Source: Pseudomonas chlororaphis (GTDB lineage: Bacteria; Pseudomonadota; Gammaproteobacteria; Pseudomonadales; Pseudomonadaceae). From it: a DNA stretch of 64,000 nucleotides. The translations under genes and the position numbers were made by a program. The DNA is taken from positions 1-64,000 of the forward strand of contig NZ_JSFK01000029.1 in the NCBI RefSeq assembly GCF_000783395.1, in the 5' to 3' direction. Positions 53,456 through 62,144 of the stretch are shown here, one piece after another. Below the pieces are notes generated by a model, which ran no database searches, had not been told where the DNA came from, and worked only from the letters and a program-made list of their open reading frames with translations. Position 1 is the stretch's first letter; every line of letters begins with the position of its first letter.

Positions 53456-55036
53456 CTATTTGGCTGCAGATTGCGGCGTGATCAACCGCGCTTGCGCCCC
53501 ACCCGCATGGACTTGCGCACTGATCTGCCAGGTGGCGGGTAACGGTGCAAATTCTGCCGGGTCATCCTGGGTACCGACCAGCCATATGCGGGCATTGCCG
53601 GAAAGGTCGGCAAGGCTGTCGAGGTAGACATCGGGGCTGACCAGCGTCCCGAAACCATATTGATTCGGCCGCGTCGAGCGGCCGTCCGTAGCGGGCGGCG
53701 TGTACAGCCGCACCTGTGCGCCGGTGCGATCGTAGTAGACGTAACTCAAGTACCAGAGCATGTCGCTGGTGATGATGCGATCACCAGGCTGGAAATGCTG
53801 ATTGACGTAGTTCACCACGCGATCGAACTGATCGTTGCTGTCGACCGTGGCGTTGTTTTTCAGGCCAACCATTTCCACCCCGAGCAACGACACCAGCACC
53901 GCCAACGCGAGAACTCGCACGCGGCTGTACAAGCGGTCGATGGCCAGCCCCGCCAGCAGCGGCAAACCGAGGGCATAAGCGGTCAGATAGCGCTCGATGA
54001 ACACCGGCGTGATGAACGACACCGCAAACACCAGCAACAGCGGTAAGCCGGTGTACAACGCCAGCAGGACACTGCCGCGCGACACGCTGCGATCTCGCAG
54101 CACCGCCACCGCCGTCAGCAGCAACAACGCCAGCGGCAATGCGCCGAACACCAGCAACGGCAAGTGTTCGCCGTCATCCTGGATCAACCATGTCCAGATC
54201 ATCGACGGCAACGACGCCAGCGTCACCGGGTCTTCCCAGCCAACATCGCCACCGACCTTGAGTTGTTCCATGTGCTGCGTCAGATCGAGCAGGTTGGGCA
54301 GCCACGGCAGGTACAACGCCGCGATGGCCAGATTCGCCAGCCACCAGCCCGGGCGCTGGATATGCCGCAAGCGATGGCCGCGCTGAAACCGAATCACCGT
54401 CAGATAAATCCAGTGACACAGCGCCGCCAGCACCGCGAAGTAATGGGTGTAGAGCGCCGCCGTCATCAACAGCGCATAAATCACCAGATAGCGATGACGC
54501 TGCGGCCGGCGGATCCAGTAGACCAGCGCCAGCGTCGCGGCGATCAGCAACAGGCCGAGCAGCGAATACATGCGCACTTCCTGGCTGTAGCGCACCGCTG
54601 TCGGCAATAACGCCAACAGCAGCCCGGCGAAAATCGCCGCGCGGCGCGTGGCCAGGCGATCCACCAGCCAGATGCCCATTCCGACCGCGGCGATTCCGGC
54701 CAGAGCGCTAAGGCAGCGGATGGCAAAAATGCCGTCGTCGAACAGTTCGATCCAGCCATGCAGCAGCATGAAGTACAGCGGTGGATGCACATCGAACGCC
54801 GCGTGATGCCAGATATCGGCCAACGAATAGCGCGCCAGCAGCAGGCTGGAACCTTCATCGCCCCAAATCGCCGCAGCGGTCAGGTCGTAAAAGCGTACGG
54901 CGCCAGCCAACAACAAAATCGGCAGCAGCCAGTGTTCCCTGGCCCAGCGGATCAAACGCAAGCGGGCAAACCACGAACCCGGCAGCGCGTGCGGATCCTG
55001 TGTGTCGCCCACCGGTGTCACTCTGTTGACCGCCAT
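53456..55036 (-). CDS. GT39-family membrane glycosyltransferase
   Basis: 526 aa. About ten membrane helices. GT-C hallmarks: AAAIWGDEGSS (acidic pair in the first loop) and DVHPPLYFMLLHGW. A periplasmic domain follows near the C-terminus (VYYDRTGAQVRLYTPPATDG). Transfers sugar from polyprenyl-phosphate sugars to protein, lipid A or polymer in its class. Start ATG with AGAGG. First gene of the minus-strand run that includes the sulfotransferase and giant protein. Confidence 0.85.
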   Translation of the reverse strand: MAVNRVTPVGDTQDPHALPGSWFARLRLIRWAREHWLLPILLLAGAVRFYDLTAAAIWGDEGSSLLLARYSLADIWHHAAFDVHPPLYFMLLHGWIELFDDGIFAIRCLSALAGIAAVGMGIWLVDRLATRRAAIFAGLLLALLPTAVRYSQEVRMYSLLGLLLIAATLALVYWIRRPQRHRYLVIYALLMTAALYTHYFAVLAALCHWIYLTVIRFQRGHRLRHIQRPGWWLANLAIAALYLPWLPNLLDLTQHMEQLKVGGDVGWEDPVTLASLPSMIWTWLIQDDGEHLPLLVFGALPLALLLLTAVAVLRDRSVSRGSVLLALYTGLPLLLVFAVSFITPVFIERYLTAYALGLPLLAGLAIDRLYSRVRVLALAVLVSLLGVEMVGLKNNATVDSNDQFDRVVNYVNQHFQPGDRIITSDMLWYLSYVYYDRTGAQVRLYTPPATDGRSTRPNQYGFGTLVSPDVYLDSLADLSGNARIWLVGTQDDPAEFAPLPATWQISAQVHAGGAQARLITPQSAAK

Positions 55037-55274
55037 TGCTGCCTCTTGCCGTGCCACGACACCACGCCTGTATGAGCCAGACCCTGCCAGTCACTCTAGG
55101 TCAGACGCAGGAGCACCGTCGATGCCGATTTGCGACTTCACGACACCCGGCAACCTTGCCAATCCGGGTCTACGCTCTGGCGTGGCGTGACCTGGCCACG
55201 GAGTGCCAAGGCAATAGCATCAGCCTGATCCCACTAGCGGCCCGCCGACAACCAATCAGAAGGATAAGGACTTT

Positions 55275-55862
55275 ATGGACGTTTACATGGGCACTGTTCT
55301 GACGTTTGCCTTCAACTACGCGCCCAGCGGCTGGGCCTTGTGCAACGGTCAGATCATCGGCATCAACCAGAACCAGGCGCTGTTTGCATTACTGGGCACC
55401 ACCTACGGCGGCAACGGCACCGTCAACTTCGGCCTGCCCAACCTGCAGAGCCGCATGCCGATCTGCCAAGGCAATGGCGGGGGCCTGACGCCGAGAGTCA
55501 TGGGAGAAATCTCCGGCGCCGAACAAGTCACCGCCACCCTCAACAACCTGCCGAATCACACCCACACCCTCGCCGGCCTTACCGCCACCACCACCGTGCA
55601 ACTGGCCAACCCGGCCAGCAATCCGGCGGGCGCGCCGACGGCGACCAACGCCTACATTGGTGCTTCGGGCACCGGGCCGGGTCTGGCGAATATCTTTTCC
55701 GATGCTCAGGGCGCGTCACCCGTTCCGCTCAAAGGCGCCGCGACCACCATCAGCGGCACGATCTCGCCAACTGGCAACGGCTTGCCGCTGCCCATCATGA
55801 ACCCGTATCTGGTGCTCAACTTCAGCATCGCGCTGAACGGCATTTTCCCTTCGCGTAACTGA
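55275..55862 (+). CDS. Phage-tail-collar-like (microcystin-dependent type) protein
   Basis: 195 aa. N-terminal collar domain MGTVLTFAFNYAPSGWALCNGQ followed by a repeat-like middle (NLPNHTHTLAGLTATTTVQ) and a C-terminal conserved tail (PLPIMNPYLVLNFSIALNGIFPSRN). The family recurs in bacteria outside prophages, often in surface-protein clusters. Divergent from the GT39 gene. AAGGA upstream of the ATG. Followed by a 10-bp hairpin (55869-55891) and a small gene. Confidence 0.85.
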   Translation: MDVYMGTVLTFAFNYAPSGWALCNGQIIGINQNQALFALLGTTYGGNGTVNFGLPNLQSRMPICQGNGGGLTPRVMGEISGAEQVTATLNNLPNHTHTLAGLTATTTVQLANPASNPAGAPTATNAYIGASGTGPGLANIFSDAQGASPVPLKGAATTISGTISPTGNGLPLPIMNPYLVLNFSIALNGIFPSRN

Positions 55863-55868
55863 TCGACC

Positions 55869-55891
55869 ACCGGGGGATCACATCCCCCGGT
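55869..55891 (+). terminator. Hairpin between the collar and small gene
   Basis: ACCGGGGGAT/ATCCCCCGGT perfect 10-bp stem, 3-base loop, 6 bases after the collar stop. No T-run, so perhaps partial termination. Confidence 0.5.
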
Positions 55892-55915
55892 TCCCCACTT
55901 TGCCGGAGCGAGACC

Positions 55916-56227
55916 ATGCTGCAATCGGTTAAAAGCCAACATTTCCAGGCCCTTCGCGGGCGGATCGGCACCCTGTATCTGCCCGATGGCAGTGCATTGC
56001 AAATCCATATCGGCGAACTCGCAGAGAAACCGATGGCGCAAATGCGTTACAGCGAGCGCATGCCATTCAGCGTCGAATTGAGCAGCCTGGAAGCGACTGA
56101 ATTCGTCGATGGTTTATGTGCACTGGAGTTGCCTGAACTGGGGCGAGTGGACGGCATCTTCGTGTCGCGGGTACCACCGATGGGGCGGCCGCCAGAGCTG
56201 GCTTACTTCCACATCACCTTCAACTGA
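55916..56227 (+). CDS. Small DUF6916-like protein
   Basis: 103 aa. MLQSVKSQHFQALRG..., with a central beta-rich segment (GTLYLPDGSALQIHIGELAEKP) and conserved end (PPELAYFHITFN). Resembles the small proteins that follow tail-collar genes (DUF6916); my recognition is from memory. Probably binds or matures the collar protein. GGAG upstream. Confidence 0.7.
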   Translation: MLQSVKSQHFQALRGRIGTLYLPDGSALQIHIGELAEKPMAQMRYSERMPFSVELSSLEATEFVDGLCALELPELGRVDGIFVSRVPPMGRPPELAYFHITFN

Positions 56228-56269
56228 CCCGAACCCAAGGAGCAGCCGTCGGCAGCTCCTGCACGGAGA

Positions 56270-56764
56270 TTACCGGGGATACCAGACCAGTCGCTCCGCC
56301 GCCGGGTTGCTTTCTTCAACCGCAAACCCGAGCGCGAGGTAATGCCGTCGCGCATGGGGATTGCTGGTCCAGACCACCGTCGCCACCGGGCAGCGAATCT
56401 GTTGCGCGGCTTTCTGTACACCTTGCAGCACGGCGCGGCCATAACCCTGGCCGCGAGCCTGCGGAATGAACGCCAGGTACAACACGCGAATCTCGTTGGC
56501 GCCGAAATCGGTGCTCAACGCGCCGATGGCACTGCCGAGTTTTTCCACCACGTAGTGCATGGCGTTAGGGTAGTTGTCGCCCATGCCCTGTTCCTGCACC
56601 TGGAACTGCTGGGCGACCAGTTGCTGCACCTGTTCCGGCTCGCCGTCGACCCATTGCAGATCCGGCCGCGCCGTTTGATAAAGACTTTGCAAAAACGGCC
56701 CGTCGGTTGCCCGCGAAGGCCGTACCACCAATCCCTCTGCCGCCACTGCTGCGTTGTCCGTCAT
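56270..56764 (-). CDS. GNAT-family acetyltransferase
   Basis: 164 aa. Acetyl-CoA motif LYLAFIPQARGQGYGRAVLQGV near residues 95-115 and an adjacent beta4/alpha5 (NPHARRHYLALGF). Start ATG 56764 with GGAGAGCAGG. Last gene of the HlyD/M50 unit, 11 bases after the M50 stop. Substrate unknown; could modify the exported protein or another partner. Confidence 0.82.
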   Translation of the reverse strand: MTDNAAVAAEGLVVRPSRATDGPFLQSLYQTARPDLQWVDGEPEQVQQLVAQQFQVQEQGMGDNYPNAMHYVVEKLGSAIGALSTDFGANEIRVLYLAFIPQARGQGYGRAVLQGVQKAAQQIRCPVATVVWTSNPHARRHYLALGFAVEESNPAAERLVWYPR

Positions 56765-56775
56765 CCTGCTCTCCG

Positions 56776-58872
56776 TTAGAAACCGCTTTCCCTGACCCCC
56801 AGCGCCGCCATTCGGCGCCATGCCACACCGAGCAACGATTCGCCGCTGCCTTGCAAGATCACCACACCGCGCAACGGTTGCGGCGGTGTCGACGCATCGT
56901 CCAGCACGCTGAGCCGCGCGCCGTATTGCGCCTGTACCGGTTCCGCGCGCTGCTGTTGATCGCGGCGCACGGCAATCGGCCCGTGGTGATCGGAGGTCAG
57001 TGCTTCCTGATCGACGTAGGCCACGCCGTTGGTGTCGATTTCATTCAGTTGCACGGCGAGTGCCGGGTGCATCGGGTCATCGGCGATAAAGCGGCCACTG
57101 GCCCCGGGTTTGACTCGCCACAATTCGGCTTCCGCCAGATAGCCGCGCAGGCGCGCGCCGTCTTCGACGACCCGGGCCAGTGCATCCTTGCTCGACAACC
57201 AGCGCCCGACCGTCATGTTCGGCAGCAGATCACGCACGCTGCCGGCCTGCGGTGCGCGCAGCAGCAGGCGTTCGCGCTGCGCCGTCAGCCCGCGGTATTC
57301 GGCGACTGCTTCGGCCAGCCGTTGCTCGACAATGCCGGCATCGGCGGCGGTTTCGCTACGACTGGCCTGACGGCGCATCAATAGCTGCTGAATCTGGATT
57401 TCCCGGCGCACAATCGCCAGCCGCGACTCGAGATCGGGCGATTCCAGTTCAATCAGCACATCGCCCTGAGCAACCTTCTGCCCGTCCGTCACGTTTACCG
57501 CTTTGACCCGCGCCGCCGTTGGTGCATGCAGGGCACTGGCGCGCCCGGCCTCGAGCATGGTCGGCAACTCCACCGAACTGCGCCACGGCACGATCAGCAC
57601 CAGCAACAACCCGAGCAGCGCCAGCGCGCTGAGCAGCACGCGCGGGCCGTGCGCCTGTTCGCGGCGGCTCCACCACTGGCGCCACTCACGCATGATCGGC
57701 AGAAAAATGAACCACACCAGTTCCACCAGCATCAGGAAGATCCCCAACACCTTGAAGAACAGGTGATAGACCGCCAGTGCGATCCCGAAAAACAACGCCG
57801 CACGCCACAACCATGAGCCATACCCCCAGATCAGCAAACGCCGTTGCATCTTCGGCGACCACGGCTCCGGCGCCGGGGCGCCATAGCCAAACAGAAATTC
57901 ACGCAAGCGCCAGCGACACAGGGCAAATGCGCGGCCCTGCAGGTTGTCGACTTCCCAGAAATCACTGATCAGAAAATAACCATCAAAACGCATGAACGGA
58001 TTGAGGTTGACCACCAGCGTGGTGATCCACGTGGCGCTGGCGAGCATGAATGCCGCCGTGCGCCCCGGTCCATCCGGCAGCAACGACCACGCCAGCAACG
58101 CGATACATGCCAACAGCAATTCCGCGAGCACACCACCGGCACCGATCAGTAATCGCGCACGGCGATCATTGACCCGCCAGGCATCGCTGACATCGGTATA
58201 GAACATCGGCAGCAAAACCATGAACGCCACGCCCATGCTCTGTACCCGACAGCCCGCGCGCTTGGCCATGAACGCATGGCCGAATTCGTGACAGAGCTTG
58301 GCGAAGAACAACGCCACGCCAAACGCCAACGCGCCGCCGAGGCTGAACAGGTGCGGAAAGGTGCCGACAAAGCGCTGCCAGTCGCGCGAGACCAGAAACA
58401 CCCCCAACGCCAGCGTCGCCGGTAATCCGTAGCGCAACAGGCGCGGGCCGAAGCGCGCAAGCCACGGCCAGGCGCGATTGAGAAACGCGTCCGGGCGCCA
58501 CAGCGGAATACGGAAAAACAGGTATTGATGCAGGAGGATTTGCCACAGGCTTTGCTTCTGCGCCAAGGCCTTGAGGCGGTAGCTGGCGCGCTGTTGATCG
58601 TCGAGCGCACTGATCAAATCGTGTCCGCGCAGGAACTCCAGCAACTGCTCAAGCTCCGTGCCGGCCAGCGGTAAACCCGGCTCGCGATTGGCCGCGCGCA
58701 AGACTTGCTCGGCGTCGCCCAACGACCAATGGCGCAGCAGGCGCATCGCCGCCGCGCCGAGCTTGAAGTAACGGCCGCGCACTGGATCGGCGAGGGTCCA
58801 GCGCGGCGAACCGTCCAGGGCCGGCGCCGCGGGCGACAGTTGCAGGTCGGCACGCAGGCTCGGCAGATTCAT
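56776..58872 (-). CDS. M50 site-2-type zinc protease fused to an HlyD adaptor
   Basis: 698 aa. The N-terminal ~90 residues look PqqD-like (WTLADPVRGRYFKLGAAAMRLLRHWS ... QLLEFLRGHDLIS). Then at least six membrane helices with zinc motif HEFGH (195-199) and third-ligand motif LNPFMRFDG (300-308, Asp307). A C-terminal HlyD-type part follows (ALHAPTAARVKAVNVTDGQKVAQGDVLIELESPD). Combines a putative peptide protease with a secretion adaptor. Starts directly after the preceding adaptor stop. Proposed role: maturation and export of the LEPR-type protein. Confidence 0.85.
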   Translation of the reverse strand: MNLPSLRADLQLSPAAPALDGSPRWTLADPVRGRYFKLGAAAMRLLRHWSLGDAEQVLRAANREPGLPLAGTELEQLLEFLRGHDLISALDDQQRASYRLKALAQKQSLWQILLHQYLFFRIPLWRPDAFLNRAWPWLARFGPRLLRYGLPATLALGVFLVSRDWQRFVGTFPHLFSLGGALAFGVALFFAKLCHEFGHAFMAKRAGCRVQSMGVAFMVLLPMFYTDVSDAWRVNDRRARLLIGAGGVLAELLLACIALLAWSLLPDGPGRTAAFMLASATWITTLVVNLNPFMRFDGYFLISDFWEVDNLQGRAFALCRWRLREFLFGYGAPAPEPWSPKMQRRLLIWGYGSWLWRAALFFGIALAVYHLFFKVLGIFLMLVELVWFIFLPIMREWRQWWSRREQAHGPRVLLSALALLGLLLVLIVPWRSSVELPTMLEAGRASALHAPTAARVKAVNVTDGQKVAQGDVLIELESPDLESRLAIVRREIQIQQLLMRRQASRSETAADAGIVEQRLAEAVAEYRGLTAQRERLLLRAPQAGSVRDLLPNMTVGRWLSSKDALARVVEDGARLRGYLAEAELWRVKPGASGRFIADDPMHPALAVQLNEIDTNGVAYVDQEALTSDHHGPIAVRRDQQQRAEPVQAQYGARLSVLDDASTPPQPLRGVVILQGSGESLLGVAWRRMAALGVRESGF

Positions 58873-60192
58873 CTACAGACCCACACTCTGGCGCAAACCG
58901 GCCAGTGGCCGGCGCAACAAGTACAGCGCCAGCGGCGCGCGGTCGCCGAAGATTTTCGCCGTGCCGCGCAGGCCGATGCGTGGCGGTGCCTCGGTAAAAT
59001 TGGCGTCGAGCCGATAGGCCAGTTGACCGCCCGCCGTCGGTTGCGCCTCGTATGCCGAGCGTTCCAGTGTGGCGAGATGGCGCTTCAACGGATCGCTGTC
59101 GAGAAACAACGCCACTTCGGCACCAGGCTCCAACGAAATTGCATCGCCTACCGCCAATTCGATACGCAGTTCGGCCTGGTTCGGGTCGGCGATGTCCATC
59201 AGGCGTTCGCCGGTCTGTACCGGTTTGCCGGTCAAGCGCTCGGCGTCGGCGAACACCGCGATGCCGTCACGTTCGGCGCGCACTTCGCTGCGCTTGAGCA
59301 GCTCGCGGGCGTAGTCGCGCTCGGCGCGTTTCTGCTCAGCGCGTGCGGCGAGCAAGTCGACTTTTGCGCTCGACTCGGCATCGGCAAACGAGCGCTGGGA
59401 ATTGGATTTCAGTTCAGCTTCGGCCACACCTAGCGCACGCTCAGCGACATCGGCCTGCGCCTTGAGCGTGGTGCTTTCGAAACGCACCAGCACATCGCCG
59501 GTTTTCACCGTTTGATTGGGTTTGACCAGAAACTCGGCGATCACTCCGTCCAGCGGCGCCGCCACCACGCGCCCGCCAAGCGGCACCACTTCGGCCGGGG
59601 CCAGCACCGATTGACGCACCGGAAGCAACAGCCCGAGCAACAGCAGCGCGACCAGTGCCACCTGACGTTTACGGGTCCAGCGCAGCCGCCACGGTTTGCG
59701 CGGTTGCAGCGCCAGCCAGGCATGGCTGTAAGTGTCACCGAGTTGCGACAGCAAGACTTGTTCGGAAGGATTCCACGGCACATCGCGCGCCAGCCACAAG
59801 CCGCCGAACACCTGCGCGTCGCGATCAACCAGCGGTAACCAGAACACCTGCGCAGCGGACAGACTGCGCCAGTCGGCCTGGATCGATTCGCTGAGCAATT
59901 CCGGCGCAATCACCCGCGCTTGCTTCAGCACATCCTGCTTGAACAACTGCGCCACGGCCTGCTCGACGAACGCCACGAACGGCGCATTCGGCTCGACCGC
60001 ACTGACGCCCGTCACGGCTTGTACCTTGCCGGCGATCAATAACGCGGCATGACGAAAGCCAAACAACGACTGGCCGTCATTGACCAGGCTGTAGGCCAGT
60101 TGCGCGGCATCGCGGGCAGCGCGAGTCTGCCGTTCAAGGTCGAGAAAGCGCGCGAACACTTGTTCAGCGGCGCCGCTCACCGGCGCGTTCAC
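58873..60192 (-). CDS. GAF-like/HlyD membrane adaptor
   Basis: 439 aa. The first ~165 residues look like a GAF-type soluble domain (VFWLPLVDRDAQVFGGLWLARD). One membrane helix at about 176-193 (VALVALLLLGLLLPV) and a HlyD lipoyl/coiled-coil part (VVAAPLDGVIAEFLVKPNQTVKTGDVLVRFES). GTG start overlapping the first adaptor gene by 4 bases (GTGA). Sits between that adaptor and the M50 fusion in one tight unit. Confidence 0.82.
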   Translation of the reverse strand: MNAPVSGAAEQVFARFLDLERQTRAARDAAQLAYSLVNDGQSLFGFRHAALLIAGKVQAVTGVSAVEPNAPFVAFVEQAVAQLFKQDVLKQARVIAPELLSESIQADWRSLSAAQVFWLPLVDRDAQVFGGLWLARDVPWNPSEQVLLSQLGDTYSHAWLALQPRKPWRLRWTRKRQVALVALLLLGLLLPVRQSVLAPAEVVPLGGRVVAAPLDGVIAEFLVKPNQTVKTGDVLVRFESTTLKAQADVAERALGVAEAELKSNSQRSFADAESSAKVDLLAARAEQKRAERDYARELLKRSEVRAERDGIAVFADAERLTGKPVQTGERLMDIADPNQAELRIELAVGDAISLEPGAEVALFLDSDPLKRHLATLERSAYEAQPTAGGQLAYRLDANFTEAPPRIGLRGTAKIFGDRAPLALYLLRRPLAGLRQSVGL

Positions 60193-60968
60193 TTCAGCTC
60201 CGGGAAACGCGCGGTGCCGCTCATGCCGGCGAGCAAACCTTTGGCTTCGGGAAGTGTGGCGACCAGCAACAGGGTCTGACTGCCCTCATCGATTCGCGCG
60301 CCGAGGCGTTTGACCGTGGCGTCGATCGGCTGGCCGGTTTCATCGGGAACGAAGCTGAAGGTCTGGCCGGGCTTGAGTCTGGCCATCCAGCGCGACGGCA
60401 CCAGCAAATGAATTTCGAGGGTGCGGTTATCCACTACATCGAGCAGCGGTGCACCGGCCGGCACGCTTTCATAGCGCTGCACCTTGCGCTCGACCACTTG
60501 TCCGTCGAACGGCGCGACGACGCTGCAGCGCTTGACCTGCACTTGATACACCTGGGATTGCGCCTGGGTTTCGCTGACCTTGGCCTCGGCCCGCGCCACT
60601 TCGAAACGCCCGACAGAATTGAGTGCCGCCAACTGTTTGTTGTGCGCCAGCTCTTCACCGGCACCCCGGCTGGCCGCTTGTGCGGCATTGAGCTGTGCCT
60701 GATAAGCAGAGCAATCGAACTTCGCCAGCGTATCGCCCTTCTTGAACGACTCGCCCTCGCTGAAGGGCAACTCGACAATCCGCCCGGAAAGCTCACTGGC
60801 CAGCGTCGCCTGATCACGCGCCCGCAACACCCCGCGCGCCTCACTGCTCACGGTGGCCGCCGCCGTCCCCGGATTATCCAGCAGCGGATCGTCTGGCCCG
60901 GGCGTTTGCGCCTGAACTGCACACGTAACTAAGGTCAATCCGACAACCCAACCGCGAAAACGCTGCAT
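60189..60968 (-). CDS. RND-type periplasmic adaptor subunit
   Basis: 259 aa. Signal peptide (VVGLTLVTCAVQAQ), lipoyl motif SELSGRIVELPFSEGESFKKGDTLAKFDCS and second half VVAPFDGQVVERKVQRYESVPAGAPLLDVV. Shorter than typical RND adaptors. First gene of the four-gene unit with GAF-HlyD, M50-HlyD and GNAT. Probably bridges to the TolC-type channel of the giant-protein locus; no RND pump gene is near. Confidence 0.85.
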   Translation of the reverse strand: MQRFRGWVVGLTLVTCAVQAQTPGPDDPLLDNPGTAAATVSSEARGVLRARDQATLASELSGRIVELPFSEGESFKKGDTLAKFDCSAYQAQLNAAQAASRGAGEELAHNKQLAALNSVGRFEVARAEAKVSETQAQSQVYQVQVKRCSVVAPFDGQVVERKVQRYESVPAGAPLLDVVDNRTLEIHLLVPSRWMARLKPGQTFSFVPDETGQPIDATVKRLGARIDEGSQTLLLVATLPEAKGLLAGMSGTARFPELK

Positions 60969-61174
60969 AACCGCTACTCCCTGACGGATGTGCGGAGTCT
61001 ACGACAGCGGGGGTTAGCGTCAAGCGAAAGGCCATCACTCTTCGGAAATGTAATGTTTCAAAAGAGAAGGCCGCCCCATGATTGTTTAAGGGATGTCGGC
61101 AAACTCCGGCTTCCTACACGAGTTGGAGATGCTACTGATTACGCATTGCGAAAAAGGTGATAGACAGGCTACCT
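60969..61174. other. Intergenic stretch upstream of the adaptor unit
   Basis: No gene or RNA recognised. Contains the promoter side of the adaptor unit and becomes AT-richer to the right, merging into the broken ORF. Confidence 0.4.
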
Positions 61175-61444
61175 ATGCAAGTAAACCCGGACCGAATCTA
61201 CCCCTCTCTGCAATAACTTCTAATACAGACGGCCTTAAATGGCTTGACCCCGGTTGGCATTGGTAACCAAAACTGGCAAGCCGGTGCTGGAGATAAACCA
61301 GCGCAGTGAGCCCGCAATTATTTGGTGGTTGACCTGCATGACGCGCTCAATCTAGGATTGCCTTACTCAACCCCGTACGTAGCGATTCAGTTCGCTGGCA
61401 GTTGGGGTGAAGAAACCGGCTTAGGCCGGTTTTTTCGTTTCTGA
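61175..61444 (+). pseudogene. Decayed small ORF with two in-frame stops
   Basis: A 90-codon frame from ATG 61175 to TGA 61444 stays open except for a TAA after 13 codons and a TGA after another ~32. The last segment reads ARNYLVVDLHDALNLGL then PYSTPYVAIQFAGSWG and ends GLGRFFRF. Protein-like composition, no family recognised. The last ~30 bases double as an intrinsic terminator, an unusual overlap. Could be a remnant of a transferred gene. Confidence 0.4.
61413..61435 (+). terminator. Intrinsic terminator
   Basis: Stem AAACCGGC/GCCGGTTT with loop TTA then a T-run (to 61435). It is inside the 3' end of the decayed ORF, just before the NYN gene. On the plus strand it would end transcription from the left. 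Confidence 0.8.
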
Positions 61445-61454
61445 GGAATAATTT

Positions 61455-62144
61455 GTGCGTACTGCTTTCTTTGTTGATGGCTACAACTTGTTCTATGGGC
61501 TGCTCGCGGGCACCCCCTATAAATGGCTCAATCTCGAAGGTTTGCTGATTCATGTCGCACACATCGAAAACCCGCAGAACGCCGTTGTCTCGATTGACTA
61601 TTTCACCTCATCAATAAAACCAGAACTCGCGACGCTGGGCCGAATTTCAAAAGAGGCCCAAGACACTTACATAAGGGCACTGCGCACGACCAATGTCAGA
61701 GTGCATTTTGGTCGGCACCATCTTGAGCAGGCTAAAGCGCCTCGATTCATCGACAAAAACACCAAGGCCTCACGCCAGGACAAGGTCGACATCTGGAAGC
61801 TTGAAGAAAAGGAAACCGACGTTCATATCGCGATCAGCATGTATCGCACTGCCTGCCAGCAGGCAATGTTCGCAACACAAGATCGCGTCGAACAACTCGT
61901 ACTGGTTTCGAGTGACACTGATATCACCCCCGCATTGAGAGCAATACGCGCGGACTTCCCTCACCTAACCATCGGCGTCATTCTTCCTCACAGGGCAGGT
62001 TTGAATCGACCCACCCCGGGCTCTCTGAAAGATCACTCGCACTGGCTGCGGCGCGTGATCACAGAGGAAGAATTGCTCCTTAATCAGTTTCCAGGCCGAG
62101 TAGCCACGCACAAAAAACCAGCGTTCAAACCGGATTATTGGTAG
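61455..62144 (+). CDS. NYN-domain (PIN-like) nuclease protein
   Basis: 229 aa. GTG start with GAGGA 8 bases upstream. NYN fold: FFVDGYNLFYG (Asp8, Asn11), a central KETDVHIAISMYRTA, and VLVSSDTDITPALRAIR with the second acidic pair. These acidic residues form the metal site of a PIN-like RNase in this family. AT-richer than neighbours; lies beside a decayed ORF, so probably acquired. Converges with the adaptor/OMF gene. RNA target unknown. Confidence 0.87.
   Translation: MRTAFFVDGYNLFYGLLAGTPYKWLNLEGLLIHVAHIENPQNAVVSIDYFTSSIKPELATLGRISKEAQDTYIRALRTTNVRVHFGRHHLEQAKAPRFIDKNTKASRQDKVDIWKLEEKETDVHIAISMYRTACQQAMFATQDRVEQLVLVSSDTDITPALRAIRADFPHLTIGVILPHRAGLNRPTPGSLKDHSHWLRRVITEEELLLNQFPGRVATHKKPAFKPDYW

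Noticed and set aside
61347..61562. 71-aa minus-strand ORF
   Set aside because: Crosses the intrinsic terminator and the NYN start; no support.
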